Source of the DNA: Desulfovibrio desulfuricans
GTDB taxonomy: Bacteria; Desulfobacterota; Desulfovibrionia; Desulfovibrionales; Desulfovibrionaceae
Length of the DNA stretch: 64,000 nt
Direction of reading: 5' to 3'
Assembly: GCA_015062205.1 (NCBI GenBank)
Contig: SUVB01000050.1
Span: 1-64,000, forward strand
Shown here in pieces: positions 55,989-64,000 of the stretch. Within the stretch, counting starts at the first letter, position 1. Each line of letters opens with the position of its first letter. A program made the position numbers and the translations under genes. The notes beneath the pieces are model-generated. The model was not told where the DNA came from. It saw only the letters and a list, made by a program, of their open reading frames with translations, and made no database searches.

Positions 55989-57506
55989 CTACCTCGCAAA
56001 AAAGGTTTGCAGCGCATCCACCAGCGCCGGGATGGTGTATTCCTCCGGCATGATGTCGCAGGGCAGGCCGTGCGCGCGCAACGTTTCGGCGGTCACGGGG
56101 CCGATGGCGGCCAGCCTGGTTTCCGGATGCGCCTTGAGCGTTGCGGCCGGGATGAGAGAAAGAAAGTTCTCCACCGTGGAAGAGGAACCGAAGGTCACGC
56201 AGGAGAGCGTGCCCGCCGCAAGACGCTCCAGCACGTCGTCCTTGCGGTCCTGCGCGGGCACGGTTTCGTAGACGGGGATGACGTCCACCACGGCCCCGGC
56301 GCGGCGCAGTTCCTCAGGCAGCACTTCACGGGCCCTGGCCGCGCGCGGCAGAAGGAAGCGCCTGCCCTTCACGTCGCCGTCCTCGCGGGCCAGCAGCCCT
56401 TCCAGCACGCCCTCGGCCACGTAGCGACCGGGGATGAAATCCGGCTCAATGCCGCGCTCGCGCAGGGCGTCGGCCGTGGCCGGGCCGATGGCGGCCACCC
56501 TGAGCCCGCCCAGAGCGCGGCTGTCTTTCCCGGCGTGGCGCAGACGCCGCCAGAAGTGGCGTACGCCGTTGACCGAAGTGAAGATGCACCAGTCGTAGCT
56601 GTGCAGCGCGGCCACGGCCTTGTCCAGTTCCGCGCAGTCGGGCAAAGGGCGAATCTCAATGGTGGGGCACTGGATGACCTCGGCCCCCAGATCCGTCAGG
56701 CGCTGCGCCAGGCCGCTGGCCTGCTCGCGCGCGCGGGTGACCACGACGCTGCGGCCGAACAGGGGCCTTTGCTCGAACCAGTTCAGCGTATCGCGCAGCC
56801 CCGCCACCTTGCCCACGAGAATGACCGAGGGATTGGTGAAGCGCGCCTCCCCGGCGGCCTGCGGCAGCTCGGCCAGTGCGGCCGTGAGGCTGCGTTGCGC
56901 CGGGGTGGTGCCCCGATAGACGAGCGCGGCCGGGGTGGTCGGGTCCATGCCCGCCGCCAGCAGGTTGCGCACAATGTCGGGCAGGTTCTTCATGCCCATG
57001 ACAAAGACCAGTGTGGCGGCGCTTGCCGCCAAGGCCTGCCAGTTATGCACGGAGCCGGGTTTCTCCGGGTTTTCGTGCCCGGTGATGATGGTCACGGAGG
57101 AGGCATAATCCCTGTGCGTCAGAGGTATGCCCGCGTAGGCCGGGGCCGCAATAGTGCTGCTGATGCCGGGCACTTCCTCGAAGGGCACGCCCGCCGCCGC
57201 CAGCTCCTCGGCCTCCTCGCCGCCGCGCCCGAAGATGTAGGGGTCGCCGCCCTTGAGGCGGGCCACCACCTTGCCTTCCCTGGCCTTGCGCACAAGCAGG
57301 CTGTTGATTTCGTGCTGGGGCAGGGCGTGATTGCCCGCCACCTTGCCCACATAGATTTTTTCCGCGTCGGGGCGGGCGTGGCGCAGCAGATCGTCATTGG
57401 CCAGCGCGTCGTACACCACCACGTCGGCGGCGGCCAGCGCGTCGCGCCCCTTGAGCGTCAGCAGGCCGGGATCGCCGGGACCCGCGCCGATAAGAAAGAC
57501 CTTCAT
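55989..57506 (-). CDS. cobA-hemD: Fused uroporphyrinogen-III C-methyltransferase / uroporphyrinogen-III synthase
   Basis: A 505-residue fusion. Residues about 1-245 are a SUMT methyltransferase (FLIGAGPGDPGLLTLKG, RLKGGDPYIFGRGGEE, GITHRDYA-like PLTHRDYASSVTIITGH). Residues about 255-505 are HemD (VVVTRAREQASGLAQRL, FTSVNGVRHFW, VTFGSSSTVENFL, AAIGPVTAETL). Together they convert hydroxymethylbilane-derived uroporphyrinogen to precorrin-2 for siroheme, haem d1-like and B12 paths. ATGA overlap with pepA. Confidence 0.96.
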   Translation of the reverse strand: MKVFLIGAGPGDPGLLTLKGRDALAAADVVVYDALANDDLLRHARPDAEKIYVGKVAGNHALPQHEINSLLVRKAREGKVVARLKGGDPYIFGRGGEEAEELAAAGVPFEEVPGISSTIAAPAYAGIPLTHRDYASSVTIITGHENPEKPGSVHNWQALAASAATLVFVMGMKNLPDIVRNLLAAGMDPTTPAALVYRGTTPAQRSLTAALAELPQAAGEARFTNPSVILVGKVAGLRDTLNWFEQRPLFGRSVVVTRAREQASGLAQRLTDLGAEVIQCPTIEIRPLPDCAELDKAVAALHSYDWCIFTSVNGVRHFWRRLRHAGKDSRALGGLRVAAIGPATADALRERGIEPDFIPGRYVAEGVLEGLLAREDGDVKGRRFLLPRAARAREVLPEELRRAGAVVDVIPVYETVPAQDRKDDVLERLAAGTLSCVTFGSSSTVENFLSLIPAATLKAHPETRLAAIGPVTAETLRAHGLPCDIMPEEYTIPALVDALQTFFAR

Positions 57507-59008
57507 TGCACGCCTCCCCGGGCGAGGTTGAGCAGCGTGCGCGCACCAAAGGCCGTGGGGCCCACGGGCGTCAGCGGGGTGGCCTTGGCGGCCCAGTCCA
57601 CCCCGGCGATGTCCAGATGCGCCCAGCGCACACCCTCCTGCACAAAGTGCTGCAGAAAGAGCGCGGCATTGATGGCCCCGCCCTCGCGCGGGCCCATGTG
57701 ACAGATATCGGCAACTTCGCTCTTGAGCGCCTCGGCATAGGGTTTCCACAGGGGCAGGGGCCAGTATTCCTCGCCGCAGGCCCCGCCCGCCGCACGGATG
57801 CGCTCGGCCAGATCCGTGTCGTCGCAGAACAGGCCCGCCAGCTGCGTACCCAGTGCAACGGCGCACGCGCCGGTGAGGGTGGCGATGTCCACCACGGCGG
57901 CCGGGGTCCAGTGTTTCTGGGCGTACACAAGGGCGTCGCACAGGGCCAGCCGGCCCTCGGCGTCGGTGTTCTGAATCTCCACGCTGTCCCCGTTGGCGGC
58001 GCGCACCACGTCGCCGGGGCGCATGGCCGCGCCGCCCGGCATGTTGTCCGCGCAGGTCAGCAGGCCCACCACCCGGCGCGGCGCGCCCTCCCCGGCCAGA
58101 GCCGCCAGCGTGGCCAGCACCGTGGCCGCACCCGTCATGTCGGCCTTCATCTGGTGCATGTTGGCGGCGGGCTTGAGGCAGATGCCGCCGGAATCGAAAG
58201 TGATGCCCTTGCCCACGAGGATAAGGGGCTTGTCCTGCTCATGCCCTGCGGGCGCGTGCTCCAGCACGATGAGGCGAGGCGGCCGGGCCGATCCCTGCCC
58301 CACGGCCAGAAGGCAGCCCATGCCCTCGCTGTGCAGGGCCTCCTCGTCCAGCACGGTGCAGGTGAAGCCCTTTTCTTTTGCCAGTTCCTGCGCGCGCTCC
58401 GCCAGCAGAACGGGCGAAAGCAGGTTGGGCGGCGCGGCGGCCAGATCGCGAGCAAGCCCCACGGCCCATGCGGCGTTCTCGCCCCGGCGGGCGGCGGCCT
58501 GCGCGGCGTCGGGCACGGCCTGCCCGTCGAAGGCCACGGCCAGCCACTGCGGGGCGGCGGGTTCGTCGGGATCGGGTTTCTTCAGCGCGTCGCAACGGTG
58601 CAGGGCCAGAAGCGCGGCGCAGACACATTCTTCCACCAGCCGTTCCCGCCCGCCGGGCAGCACGGCCAGCAGCGGTTCGGGCAGCACAACGGACGCCCAG
58701 CCCCGCTTGCGGCAGAACTGCACGGCGGCGGCCACGGCCTTGCGGATGCGGGCGCAGTCCACCTTCGCGCGCGGGCCCAGCCCCACGGCCAGTACGCGGG
58801 GCACGGGCAGATCAGGATGGCCGTGCAGCAGAGCGAGTTCGCCCTCCCTGCCCCTGAAGTCGCGCAGGGCCGGGGCCACGGCCAGCCAGGGCGCGGCCTT
58901 GTCCAGCTGCGGGGATTGGGTCAGGCTTTCGCCCTGACAGACGGGGGCCAGCAGCACGTCGCCCTTCCACTGCTCCGGCCCGAGATTCTGGAAACGTATA
59001 TCCATCAT
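57503..59008 (-). CDS. pepA: Leucyl aminopeptidase (M17, cytosol aminopeptidase)
   Basis: A 501-residue M17 metallo-aminopeptidase. The two-metal site and active residues lie in LVGKGITFDSGGICLKP, MKADMTGAATVLA and the signature NTDAEGRLALCDAL. The N-terminal macro-like domain is present. GGAG lies 5 bases before the ATG at 59008; the next ATG (59005) is also possible. Its stop overlaps the cobA-hemD start. Confidence 0.96.
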   Translation of the reverse strand: MMDIRFQNLGPEQWKGDVLLAPVCQGESLTQSPQLDKAAPWLAVAPALRDFRGREGELALLHGHPDLPVPRVLAVGLGPRAKVDCARIRKAVAAAVQFCRKRGWASVVLPEPLLAVLPGGRERLVEECVCAALLALHRCDALKKPDPDEPAAPQWLAVAFDGQAVPDAAQAAARRGENAAWAVGLARDLAAAPPNLLSPVLLAERAQELAKEKGFTCTVLDEEALHSEGMGCLLAVGQGSARPPRLIVLEHAPAGHEQDKPLILVGKGITFDSGGICLKPAANMHQMKADMTGAATVLATLAALAGEGAPRRVVGLLTCADNMPGGAAMRPGDVVRAANGDSVEIQNTDAEGRLALCDALVYAQKHWTPAAVVDIATLTGACAVALGTQLAGLFCDDTDLAERIRAAGGACGEEYWPLPLWKPYAEALKSEVADICHMGPREGGAINAALFLQHFVQEGVRWAHLDIAGVDWAAKATPLTPVGPTAFGARTLLNLARGGVQ

Positions 59009-59209
59009 GGATGCTCCTCTGTGTCGGGATGGGACGCGACAGGCGCCACCGGCATGCCGGGCTTGCGCCGCGCGATAAAGAGGGAATATACTTCGGCGCG
59101 GACTGTTTGCCAAGGGCGCGCCGACATGCCGCAACGCCCGCGGGCACGCGCCTTGCATTATTCAGGCAGTGCCGTCACAATGCCGACGGCATACAGTGCA
59201 GGACCACCC

Positions 59210-60502
59210 ATGCTTGTGTATATTCATGTTCCCTTTTGCCGCACGCGCTGCCGCTACTGCGCGTTTTTCTCCAGCCCGCTGGGGCGCGGCGTCGATGCTG
59301 CGGCCTCGCCCTCCGTCCGCGATTATGTGGACACGCTTTTCATGGAGCTGGCCCACTGGGGCGACCGCTACGGCGGCGCGGACGTGCAGAGCGTTTTTTT
59401 CGGCGGGGGCACGCCCAGCCTTCTGCCGCCGCGCGTCATCGGCCTGATTCTTGAGCGCGTGGCCAGATATTTTACCCTGGCTCCCAAGGCCGAGGTGACG
59501 CTGGAGGCCAATCCGGAATCCCTGCGCGGCGGCCGCCGCGCGGAGCAGTTCCTTGCGGCCGGGGTCAACCGCCTTTCCATCGGCCTGCAGACGCTGGACG
59601 AAACCCTGCTGCACACGCTGGGCCGGGCGCACAAGGCGTCGGACAGCCTGCACGCGGCCTTTCTGGCGCGGGAGGCGGGCTGCGCCAACATCAGCGTGGA
59701 CCTCATGTGGGGACTGCCGGGGCAGAGCGTGCGCCAGTGGCTGCAAACGCTCAAGGACGTCGTCCGCATGTCGCCCGACCACATCTCGGCCTACGGGCTG
59801 ACCCTGGAACCGGGCACCCCGCTGGAGCTGGACGTGGAGGAAGGCCGCCTGCTGCTCCCGCCGGAACGCGACCAGAACATCATGTTCATGGAAGGCGCGG
59901 CGCTGCTGGAGCAGCACGGCTATTTGCAGTATGAAATTTCCAATTTCGCGCGCATGGGCTTCCAGTGCCGCCACAACATGGGCTACTGGGAGGGCGCGGA
60001 CTATCTGGGCCTTGGCCCGTCGGCCACCTCCACCATCGGGAACCGCCGCTGGACCAACCCCGCCGGGCAGACGGCATGGAACGCGCGCGTCCGCGAAGGC
60101 TCGCTGGGCAGTGAGGTGGAGGAACTGGGGCCGGAAACGCGCGTGCTGGAGATGCTCATGCTGCGGTTGCGCACTTCGCGCGGCCTGCGGGTGAAAGCCT
60201 ACCGCGAGATGACCGGGCGCGACTTCATGCGCGACCATCAGCGCCTCGTGCAGGCCCTGCACGAGAACGGCCTCATCCGCATCCGCAACGGCTATCTGCG
60301 CCTGACCCGCAGGGGCATGCTGGTCTCCAACGCCATCCTGACCAACCTCTTTGCCCGCACCGGCGAGGTGCTCCGGCAGGCGGCGCTCTCCGGCGGCATC
60401 AGGCCGCAGCCCGTGGAAAAGTCCACGGCAGCGTCCAGCCTCGGGGCCGCCCTGCTGGAAGACGGGCCGGAAATCCGTGCCGTGCGCTGGCCCAGCGCCT
60501 GA
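59210..60502 (+). CDS. hemW: Radical SAM protein HemW (coproporphyrinogen oxidase-like haem chaperone)
   Basis: A 430-residue radical SAM protein. The cluster motif is CRTRCRYC (Cys 10, 14, 17). GGGTPSLLP, EANPES and LSIGLQTLDETLLHTLGR follow. HNMGYW is the HemW-type motif, which separates it from HemN. HemW is thought to deliver haem to client proteins rather than decarboxylate coproporphyrinogen. An in-frame ATG 10 codons upstream (59180) is less likely. The upstream open frame antisense to pepA is not coding. Confidence 0.93.
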   Translation: MLVYIHVPFCRTRCRYCAFFSSPLGRGVDAAASPSVRDYVDTLFMELAHWGDRYGGADVQSVFFGGGTPSLLPPRVIGLILERVARYFTLAPKAEVTLEANPESLRGGRRAEQFLAAGVNRLSIGLQTLDETLLHTLGRAHKASDSLHAAFLAREAGCANISVDLMWGLPGQSVRQWLQTLKDVVRMSPDHISAYGLTLEPGTPLELDVEEGRLLLPPERDQNIMFMEGAALLEQHGYLQYEISNFARMGFQCRHNMGYWEGADYLGLGPSATSTIGNRRWTNPAGQTAWNARVREGSLGSEVEELGPETRVLEMLMLRLRTSRGLRVKAYREMTGRDFMRDHQRLVQALHENGLIRIRNGYLRLTRRGMLVSNAILTNLFARTGEVLRQAALSGGIRPQPVEKSTAASSLGAALLEDGPEIRAVRWPSA

Positions 60503-60581
60503 CGCCCCTGTGCCCCGGAACGGCAGGGGAAAGCGGCGGCGCGCATGCCGGGGCCTTTACGCCGCGCCGGCCGTGCCGCGC

Positions 60582-61559
60582 TTACGCCAGGCAGGCGGCC
60601 AGCGTCGTCGCATCCACGCCCTGCACGTATTCCGCCAGCGGCAGCGTCGCCAGCCGGTCGGCCAGCGCGGCGCGCTCGTGGCGGCAGCCGCGCAGGGCCA
60701 TTTCCAGACCGGCCACATCCCGCACGCCGAAGTAGTCCCCGTACAGGCGCGCTTCCGTTATCAGGCCGTTGCGCACATTCAGGCGCGCGTCAATGAGCCC
60801 GCCGGGCGTTCTGGTAACACGCGCCATGTCGTAACGCGGCGAATGCCCGTAATTCCATTCCCATGTGCGGTATTTCGCCGCCGCCAGAGTTGCGATGCCC
60901 TCCGTCTCTTCCGGGCGGAAGCCCTGCTCCGCCGGGGCCGCCCCGCCGGTCACCTGCCGCAGCAGGGCGGCGGCAAATTCCTCAATGGGCATGGGCCGGG
61001 GCAGGAAATCCGCGATATTGCCCACGCGCGAGCGCACGCTCCTGACAGCCTTGCCGGTGAACTTGGCTGCGTCCGGCCGCAGCGCGGCAGAGATATCCGC
61101 AATGTTCGCCGCGAAAAGCAGCGTGCCGTGGTGCAGCACCCGATCGCCGGCAATGTGCTGCGCATTGCCGGAAATCTTCTTGCCGCCGGCCACAATGTCA
61201 TTGCGGCCGTTGAAGGCGCAGGGCACGCCCATGGCGTTGAGCGCCGCGATGACGGGAGCGGCGAACATGCGGAAATCCAGCCCGTTCCCGGTTCTGCGCA
61301 GGCAGATGAAGGTAAAGTTCAGGTTGCCCGGATCATGGAAGACCGCGCCGCCGCCGGTAAGTCGGCGCACCACGGGGATGCCGTGCGCGCGCACATGGTC
61401 CTCGTTGATTTCGGACAGGGTGTTCTGGTTGCGCCCGACGATGACGGCCTTCGCGTTGCGCCAGAGCATGAAGATGTCCGTATCCGTATGCCGCAGCAGC
61501 CATTCCTCGGCGGCCAGGTTGAAGGCCGGGTCCGTGCAGGGATTGTGGATGACGCGCAT
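60582..61559 (-). CDS. lplA: Lipoate-protein ligase A
   Basis: A 325-residue ligase that activates free lipoate with ATP and attaches it to 2-oxoacid dehydrogenase or GcvH lysines. The core motifs are RRLTGGGAVFHDPGNLNFTF, RNDIVAGGKKISGNAQ (active Lys) and HHGTLLF. The C-terminal accessory domain is present. Lone gene between hemW and queD. Confidence 0.94.
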   Translation of the reverse strand: MRVIHNPCTDPAFNLAAEEWLLRHTDTDIFMLWRNAKAVIVGRNQNTLSEINEDHVRAHGIPVVRRLTGGGAVFHDPGNLNFTFICLRRTGNGLDFRMFAAPVIAALNAMGVPCAFNGRNDIVAGGKKISGNAQHIAGDRVLHHGTLLFAANIADISAALRPDAAKFTGKAVRSVRSRVGNIADFLPRPMPIEEFAAALLRQVTGGAAPAEQGFRPEETEGIATLAAAKYRTWEWNYGHSPRYDMARVTRTPGGLIDARLNVRNGLITEARLYGDYFGVRDVAGLEMALRGCRHERAALADRLATLPLAEYVQGVDATTLAACLA

Positions 61560-61687
61560 GGTCGCTCCTGTTCAGCGCTTCGCGCCGAGCATAGATGTTT
61601 TTTGCCGCGCCGCCAAGCGCCGGAGGTTCGCGGCATCTTGCGGCCGCGCGCCGCAGCGTTTATGAAGAACTGACCAAGGAGCCGCCC

Positions 61688-62125
61688 ATGATGCAGATTA
61701 CCCGCGCGCACAGCATTTCCGCCGCGCACCGTCTCTATGACTATGACGGCCGGTGTGAGCGCCTGCACGGCCACAATTACCGCATAGAGGCCACGCTTTC
61801 CGCCCCGCGCCTGAACCGGCTGGGCATGGTCGTCGATTTCGCCGAAGTAAAGAAGACGCTCTTTGGGGCGCTGGACGCGACTTGGGACCACCGCACCCTG
61901 CTGTTCACGCAGGATCCCCTGTGCGCCAGACTGGCCGCCGCCCTGGATGACGACTCCCTGTGCCCCGTGCCCTTCAACCCCACGGCGGAGAATATGGCCG
62001 CCTATCTGGGGGAGGAATTCTTTCCCGCGGTCCTGCGGCAGGCCGGGATGCCGGAGGAACTGCGCGTCGATGCCGTGGTGGTGCACGAGACGGAAGGCAG
62101 CGCCGCGCGCTGGAGCCGCGGCTGA
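61688..62125 (+). CDS. queD: 6-carboxytetrahydropterin synthase QueD
   Basis: A 145-residue pterin-fold enzyme of queuosine synthesis. Zinc ligands are His 14 and the HGH at 27-29; the catalytic Cys is 23 (GRCERLHGHNY). WDHRTLL and VHETEGS carry the remaining catalytic residues. AAGGAG precedes ATGATG at 61688. It overlaps queE by one base (TGATG). Queuosine decorates tRNA with GUN anticodons. Confidence 0.95.
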   Translation: MMQITRAHSISAAHRLYDYDGRCERLHGHNYRIEATLSAPRLNRLGMVVDFAEVKKTLFGALDATWDHRTLLFTQDPLCARLAAALDDDSLCPVPFNPTAENMAAYLGEEFFPAVLRQAGMPEELRVDAVVVHETEGSAARWSRG

Positions 62126-62781
62126 TGGCGCGGCTTCTGGTCAACGAGGTCTTTCTGTCGCTCCAGGGCGAAGGACGGTGGGCGGGCACGCCCGCGCTTT
62201 TCATCCGTCTGCAGGGCTGCGATGTGGGCTGTCCGTGGTGCGACACGGGCTATGCGCTGCCCCTGCGCCCCGAAGACCGCCTGCCGGACAATGACGCAGG
62301 CGTCCTGAACAAGACGGCCGCAAGCCCGGCCCACACCCGCGCCGATGTGGACTGGCTCGTGCGGGAGGCGCTGGCCCGCCGGGGCGCTGCGCGGCATGTG
62401 GTTGTCACCGGCGGCGAGCCCTGCCGCCAGCCCGTCGGCAGCCTGACCAAAGCCCTGCTGCAGGCCGGGTGCGCCGTGCAGCTTGAAACCAGCGGCACGG
62501 CGCCCATTGACTGTGCGCCCGGCACATGGGTGACGCTTTCGCCCAAGGCCAGGCCCGTGGCGGACGCCAACTGGGCGCGGGCCGACGAAATCAAGCTGCC
62601 CGTGCGCGACATGGCGGACGTGGAGCGCCACGCGGCCCGGCTGGCCGCCCTGCCCCCGGAAAAAATCCGCCTGCAGCCCGTGAGCCGGGATGCGGCCGCC
62701 ACGGCCCTGTGCGTGCGCCTCTGTCTGGAGCACAACTGGCGCCTCTCGCTGCAGACGCACAAATTCATTGCCCTGCGTTGA
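62125..62781 (+). CDS. queE: 7-carboxy-7-deazaguanine synthase QueE
   Basis: A 218-residue radical SAM enzyme making the 7-deazaguanine core. N-terminal FLSLQGEGRWAGTPALFIRL and the cluster CDVGCPWC (Cys 32, 36, 39), and TGGEPCRQPV, are family hallmarks. It directly follows queD and uses its product. queC and queF are not in the window. Confidence 0.95.
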   Translation: MARLLVNEVFLSLQGEGRWAGTPALFIRLQGCDVGCPWCDTGYALPLRPEDRLPDNDAGVLNKTAASPAHTRADVDWLVREALARRGAARHVVVTGGEPCRQPVGSLTKALLQAGCAVQLETSGTAPIDCAPGTWVTLSPKARPVADANWARADEIKLPVRDMADVERHAARLAALPPEKIRLQPVSRDAAATALCVRLCLEHNWRLSLQTHKFIALR

Positions 62782-62850
62782 GCCGGGCGGGCCGGGCCAT
62801 GCGTCCTCGCGCCTCTGGCCTGCGCGCCCGCCTTGTGCTATCCTGCGCCC

Positions 62851-64000
62851 ATGATTGACTACGCGCAAGCCCTGAACGAGGCCCAGTACGCGGCGGCCAC
62901 CAGCGGCGACGGTCCGGTGCTGGTGGTGGCGGGCGCGGGCAGCGGCAAGACCCGCACCATCGTCTACCGGCTGGCCTGGCTGGCCGAGCACAATGTCTCG
63001 CCCGACGCCATGCTGCTGCTCACCTTCACGCGCAAGGCCGCGCGGGAGATGCTGCACCGCGCGGGCCTGCTGCTGAACCAGGGGCTTGCGGGCGTGCAGG
63101 GCGGCACCTTCCACGCCTTCGCCTTCGGTGCCCTGCGCCGCTGGAAACCCGCCTGGCTGGGCGACCGTCCCTTTACCGTCATGGACGCGGCGGACATCAC
63201 GGCCGCAATCAAGCAGTGCAGGGACGAACTCAGGCTGGGCAGGGGCGACCGCTCCTTCCCCAAGACACAGAGCATCGCGGGCCTCCTGAGCAAGGCCCGC
63301 AACAAGGAACTGCCGCTGGACGAGGTGCTGCAGCGCGAGGCCTTCCATCTGCTGCCGCACGCCGGGGCGCTGGCGCAGCTGGGCGAGGCCTACACCGCCT
63401 TCCGCCGCGAAAAGGGCCTGCTGGACTACGACGACCTGCTTTTCGAACTGGAGGATCTGCTGCGGCACAATGCCGCGGCCGCCGCGTTCCTGCGGCAGCG
63501 CTACAAACACATCCTTGTGGACGAATATCAGGACACGAACCTCGTGCAGGCGCGCATCGTGCGCCTGCTGGCCGGGCCGGAGGACGAACCGCCCGGCAAC
63601 GTCATGGCCGTGGGCGACGAGGCGCAGTCCATCTACGCCTTCCGCGGCGCCAACGTGCGCAACATTCTGGATTTTCCCAAGCTCTTCCCCGGAGCGGCCG
63701 TCATCCGACTGGAAGAGAACTACCGCTCCACCAAACCCGTGCTGGACGTGGCCAACAGCCTGCTGGCCCACGCGGCGGAATCCTTCCGCAAGACGCTGTT
63801 CACGCGCCGGGAGGGCGGCGCGCCCGTGCGCCTGGTGACGCCCCTGAGCGACATGAGCCAGGCCCAGCTGGTGACGCGACGCATCGCGGAGCTGCTGGAC
63901 GACTACCTGCCGCACGAGATCGCCGTGCTCTTCCGCGCGGGCTTTCATTCCTACCATCTGGAAATGGCCCTGAACCAGGCGGGCATTCCCTTCCGCAAGT
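62851..64000 (+). CDS. UvrD/Rep-family ATP-dependent DNA helicase, 3' end outside window
   Basis: The first 383 residues of an SF1A helicase. The Q-motif (LNEAQYAA), Walker A (VAGAGSGKTRT), motif Ia (LLTFTRKAAREM), Walker B (ILVDEYQDTN), motif III (VGDEAQSIYAFRGA) and motif IV (ENYRST) are present. The frame is open at the window end, so C-terminal domains are unseen and UvrD, Rep or PcrA cannot be distinguished. Confidence 0.93.
   Translation, partial: MIDYAQALNEAQYAAATSGDGPVLVVAGAGSGKTRTIVYRLAWLAEHNVSPDAMLLLTFTRKAAREMLHRAGLLLNQGLAGVQGGTFHAFAFGALRRWKPAWLGDRPFTVMDAADITAAIKQCRDELRLGRGDRSFPKTQSIAGLLSKARNKELPLDEVLQREAFHLLPHAGALAQLGEAYTAFRREKGLLDYDDLLFELEDLLRHNAAAAAFLRQRYKHILVDEYQDTNLVQARIVRLLAGPEDEPPGNVMAVGDEAQSIYAFRGANVRNILDFPKLFPGAAVIRLEENYRSTKPVLDVANSLLAHAAESFRKTLFTRREGGAPVRLVTPLSDMSQAQLVTRRIAELLDDYLPHEIAVLFRAGFHSYHLEMALNQAGIPFRK

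Noticed and set aside
57506..59209. Upstream extension of the hemW frame antisense to pepA
   Set aside because: The radical SAM protein begins at 59210; the extension lacks homology and overlaps pepA entirely.
62002..63957. 651-codon minus-strand frame antisense to queE and the UvrD-like helicase
   Set aside because: Typical high-GC shadow frame; both plus-strand genes have full motif sets.

Overview
The window is GC-rich, densely coded bacterial chromosome, with most genes in co-directional blocks and no insertion sequence, phage or CRISPR array that I can see. Gene content points to a motile sulfate reducer of the Desulfovibrionaceae (inference). The pointers are a split-Soret cytochrome c homologue, cytochrome bd oxidase in an anaerobe-like gene set, stator genes motA/motB, B12/siroheme-type genes (cobQ, a cobA-hemD fusion), and a thrS-infC-rpmI-rplT-pheS-pheT translation block.

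Layout. 26-862 (-): exported split-Soret cytochrome. 1296-6672 (+): dnaK, an LpoA-like lipoprotein, gatC, gatA. 6776-20006 (-): thrS, infC, rpmI, rplT, pheS, a small exported protein, pheT, a MerR regulator, rpe, tkt, pgk and a lone LarC1-like His-rich protein. A tRNA-Val(GAC) lies just upstream of thrS, and trmFO is upstream of that. 21999-24161 (+): dut, argD, small zinc-finger protein. 24199-25825 (-): DUF47 regulator and PiT phosphate permease. 26020-34081 (-): long RNA/membrane-biogenesis array rpmH-rnpA-yidD-yidC-jag-mnmE-exonuclease-YvcK/CofD-like-RluA. 34342-34899 (-): repeat-containing exported protein. 35160-35720 (+): shikimate-kinase-fold kinase. 35978-42433 (-): lipoprotein, VWA-OmpA protein, motB, motA, AsmA. 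42601-44244 (+): cobQ. 44249-45949 (-): TPR protein and DMT exporter. 46084-50446 (+): glycosyltransferase, CheW, DegT-type aminotransferase, GtrA, GT2. 50593-52551 (-): htpG. 52837-55181 (+): cydAB. 55311-59008 (-): pepA, cobA-hemD, purN. 59210-60502 (+): hemW. 60582-61559 (-): lplA. 61688-64000 (+): queD, queE and the start of a UvrD/Rep helicase that runs off the window.

How the parts fit. Translation and tRNA biology dominate: aminoacyl-tRNA synthetases, the GatCA amidotransferase subunits, TrmFO, MnmE, QueD/QueE, RnpA, IF-3 and ribosomal proteins. Tetrapyrrole and redox genes (cobA-hemD, hemW, cobQ, cydAB, split-Soret cytochrome) are scattered. An envelope/motility zone (VWA-OmpA, motB, motA, AsmA) is followed at some distance by a glycosylation cluster containing an orphan cheW.

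The most interesting items are: (1) a shikimate-kinase-fold protein lacking the canonical shikimate-binding Arg; (2) a LarC protein lacking the C-terminal LarC2 domain but with a His-rich tail at its N-terminus; (3) the translationally coupled exonuclease / CofD-like / pseudouridine synthase trio behind mnmE; (4) motA and motB separated by a terminator-like hairpin, a candidate promoter and a leader hairpin; (5) terminator-like structures directly upstream of thrS, pheS and a lipoprotein gene, suggesting readthrough control. I did not find a clear defence or mobile system. All calls are from reading the sequence; no database search was run.
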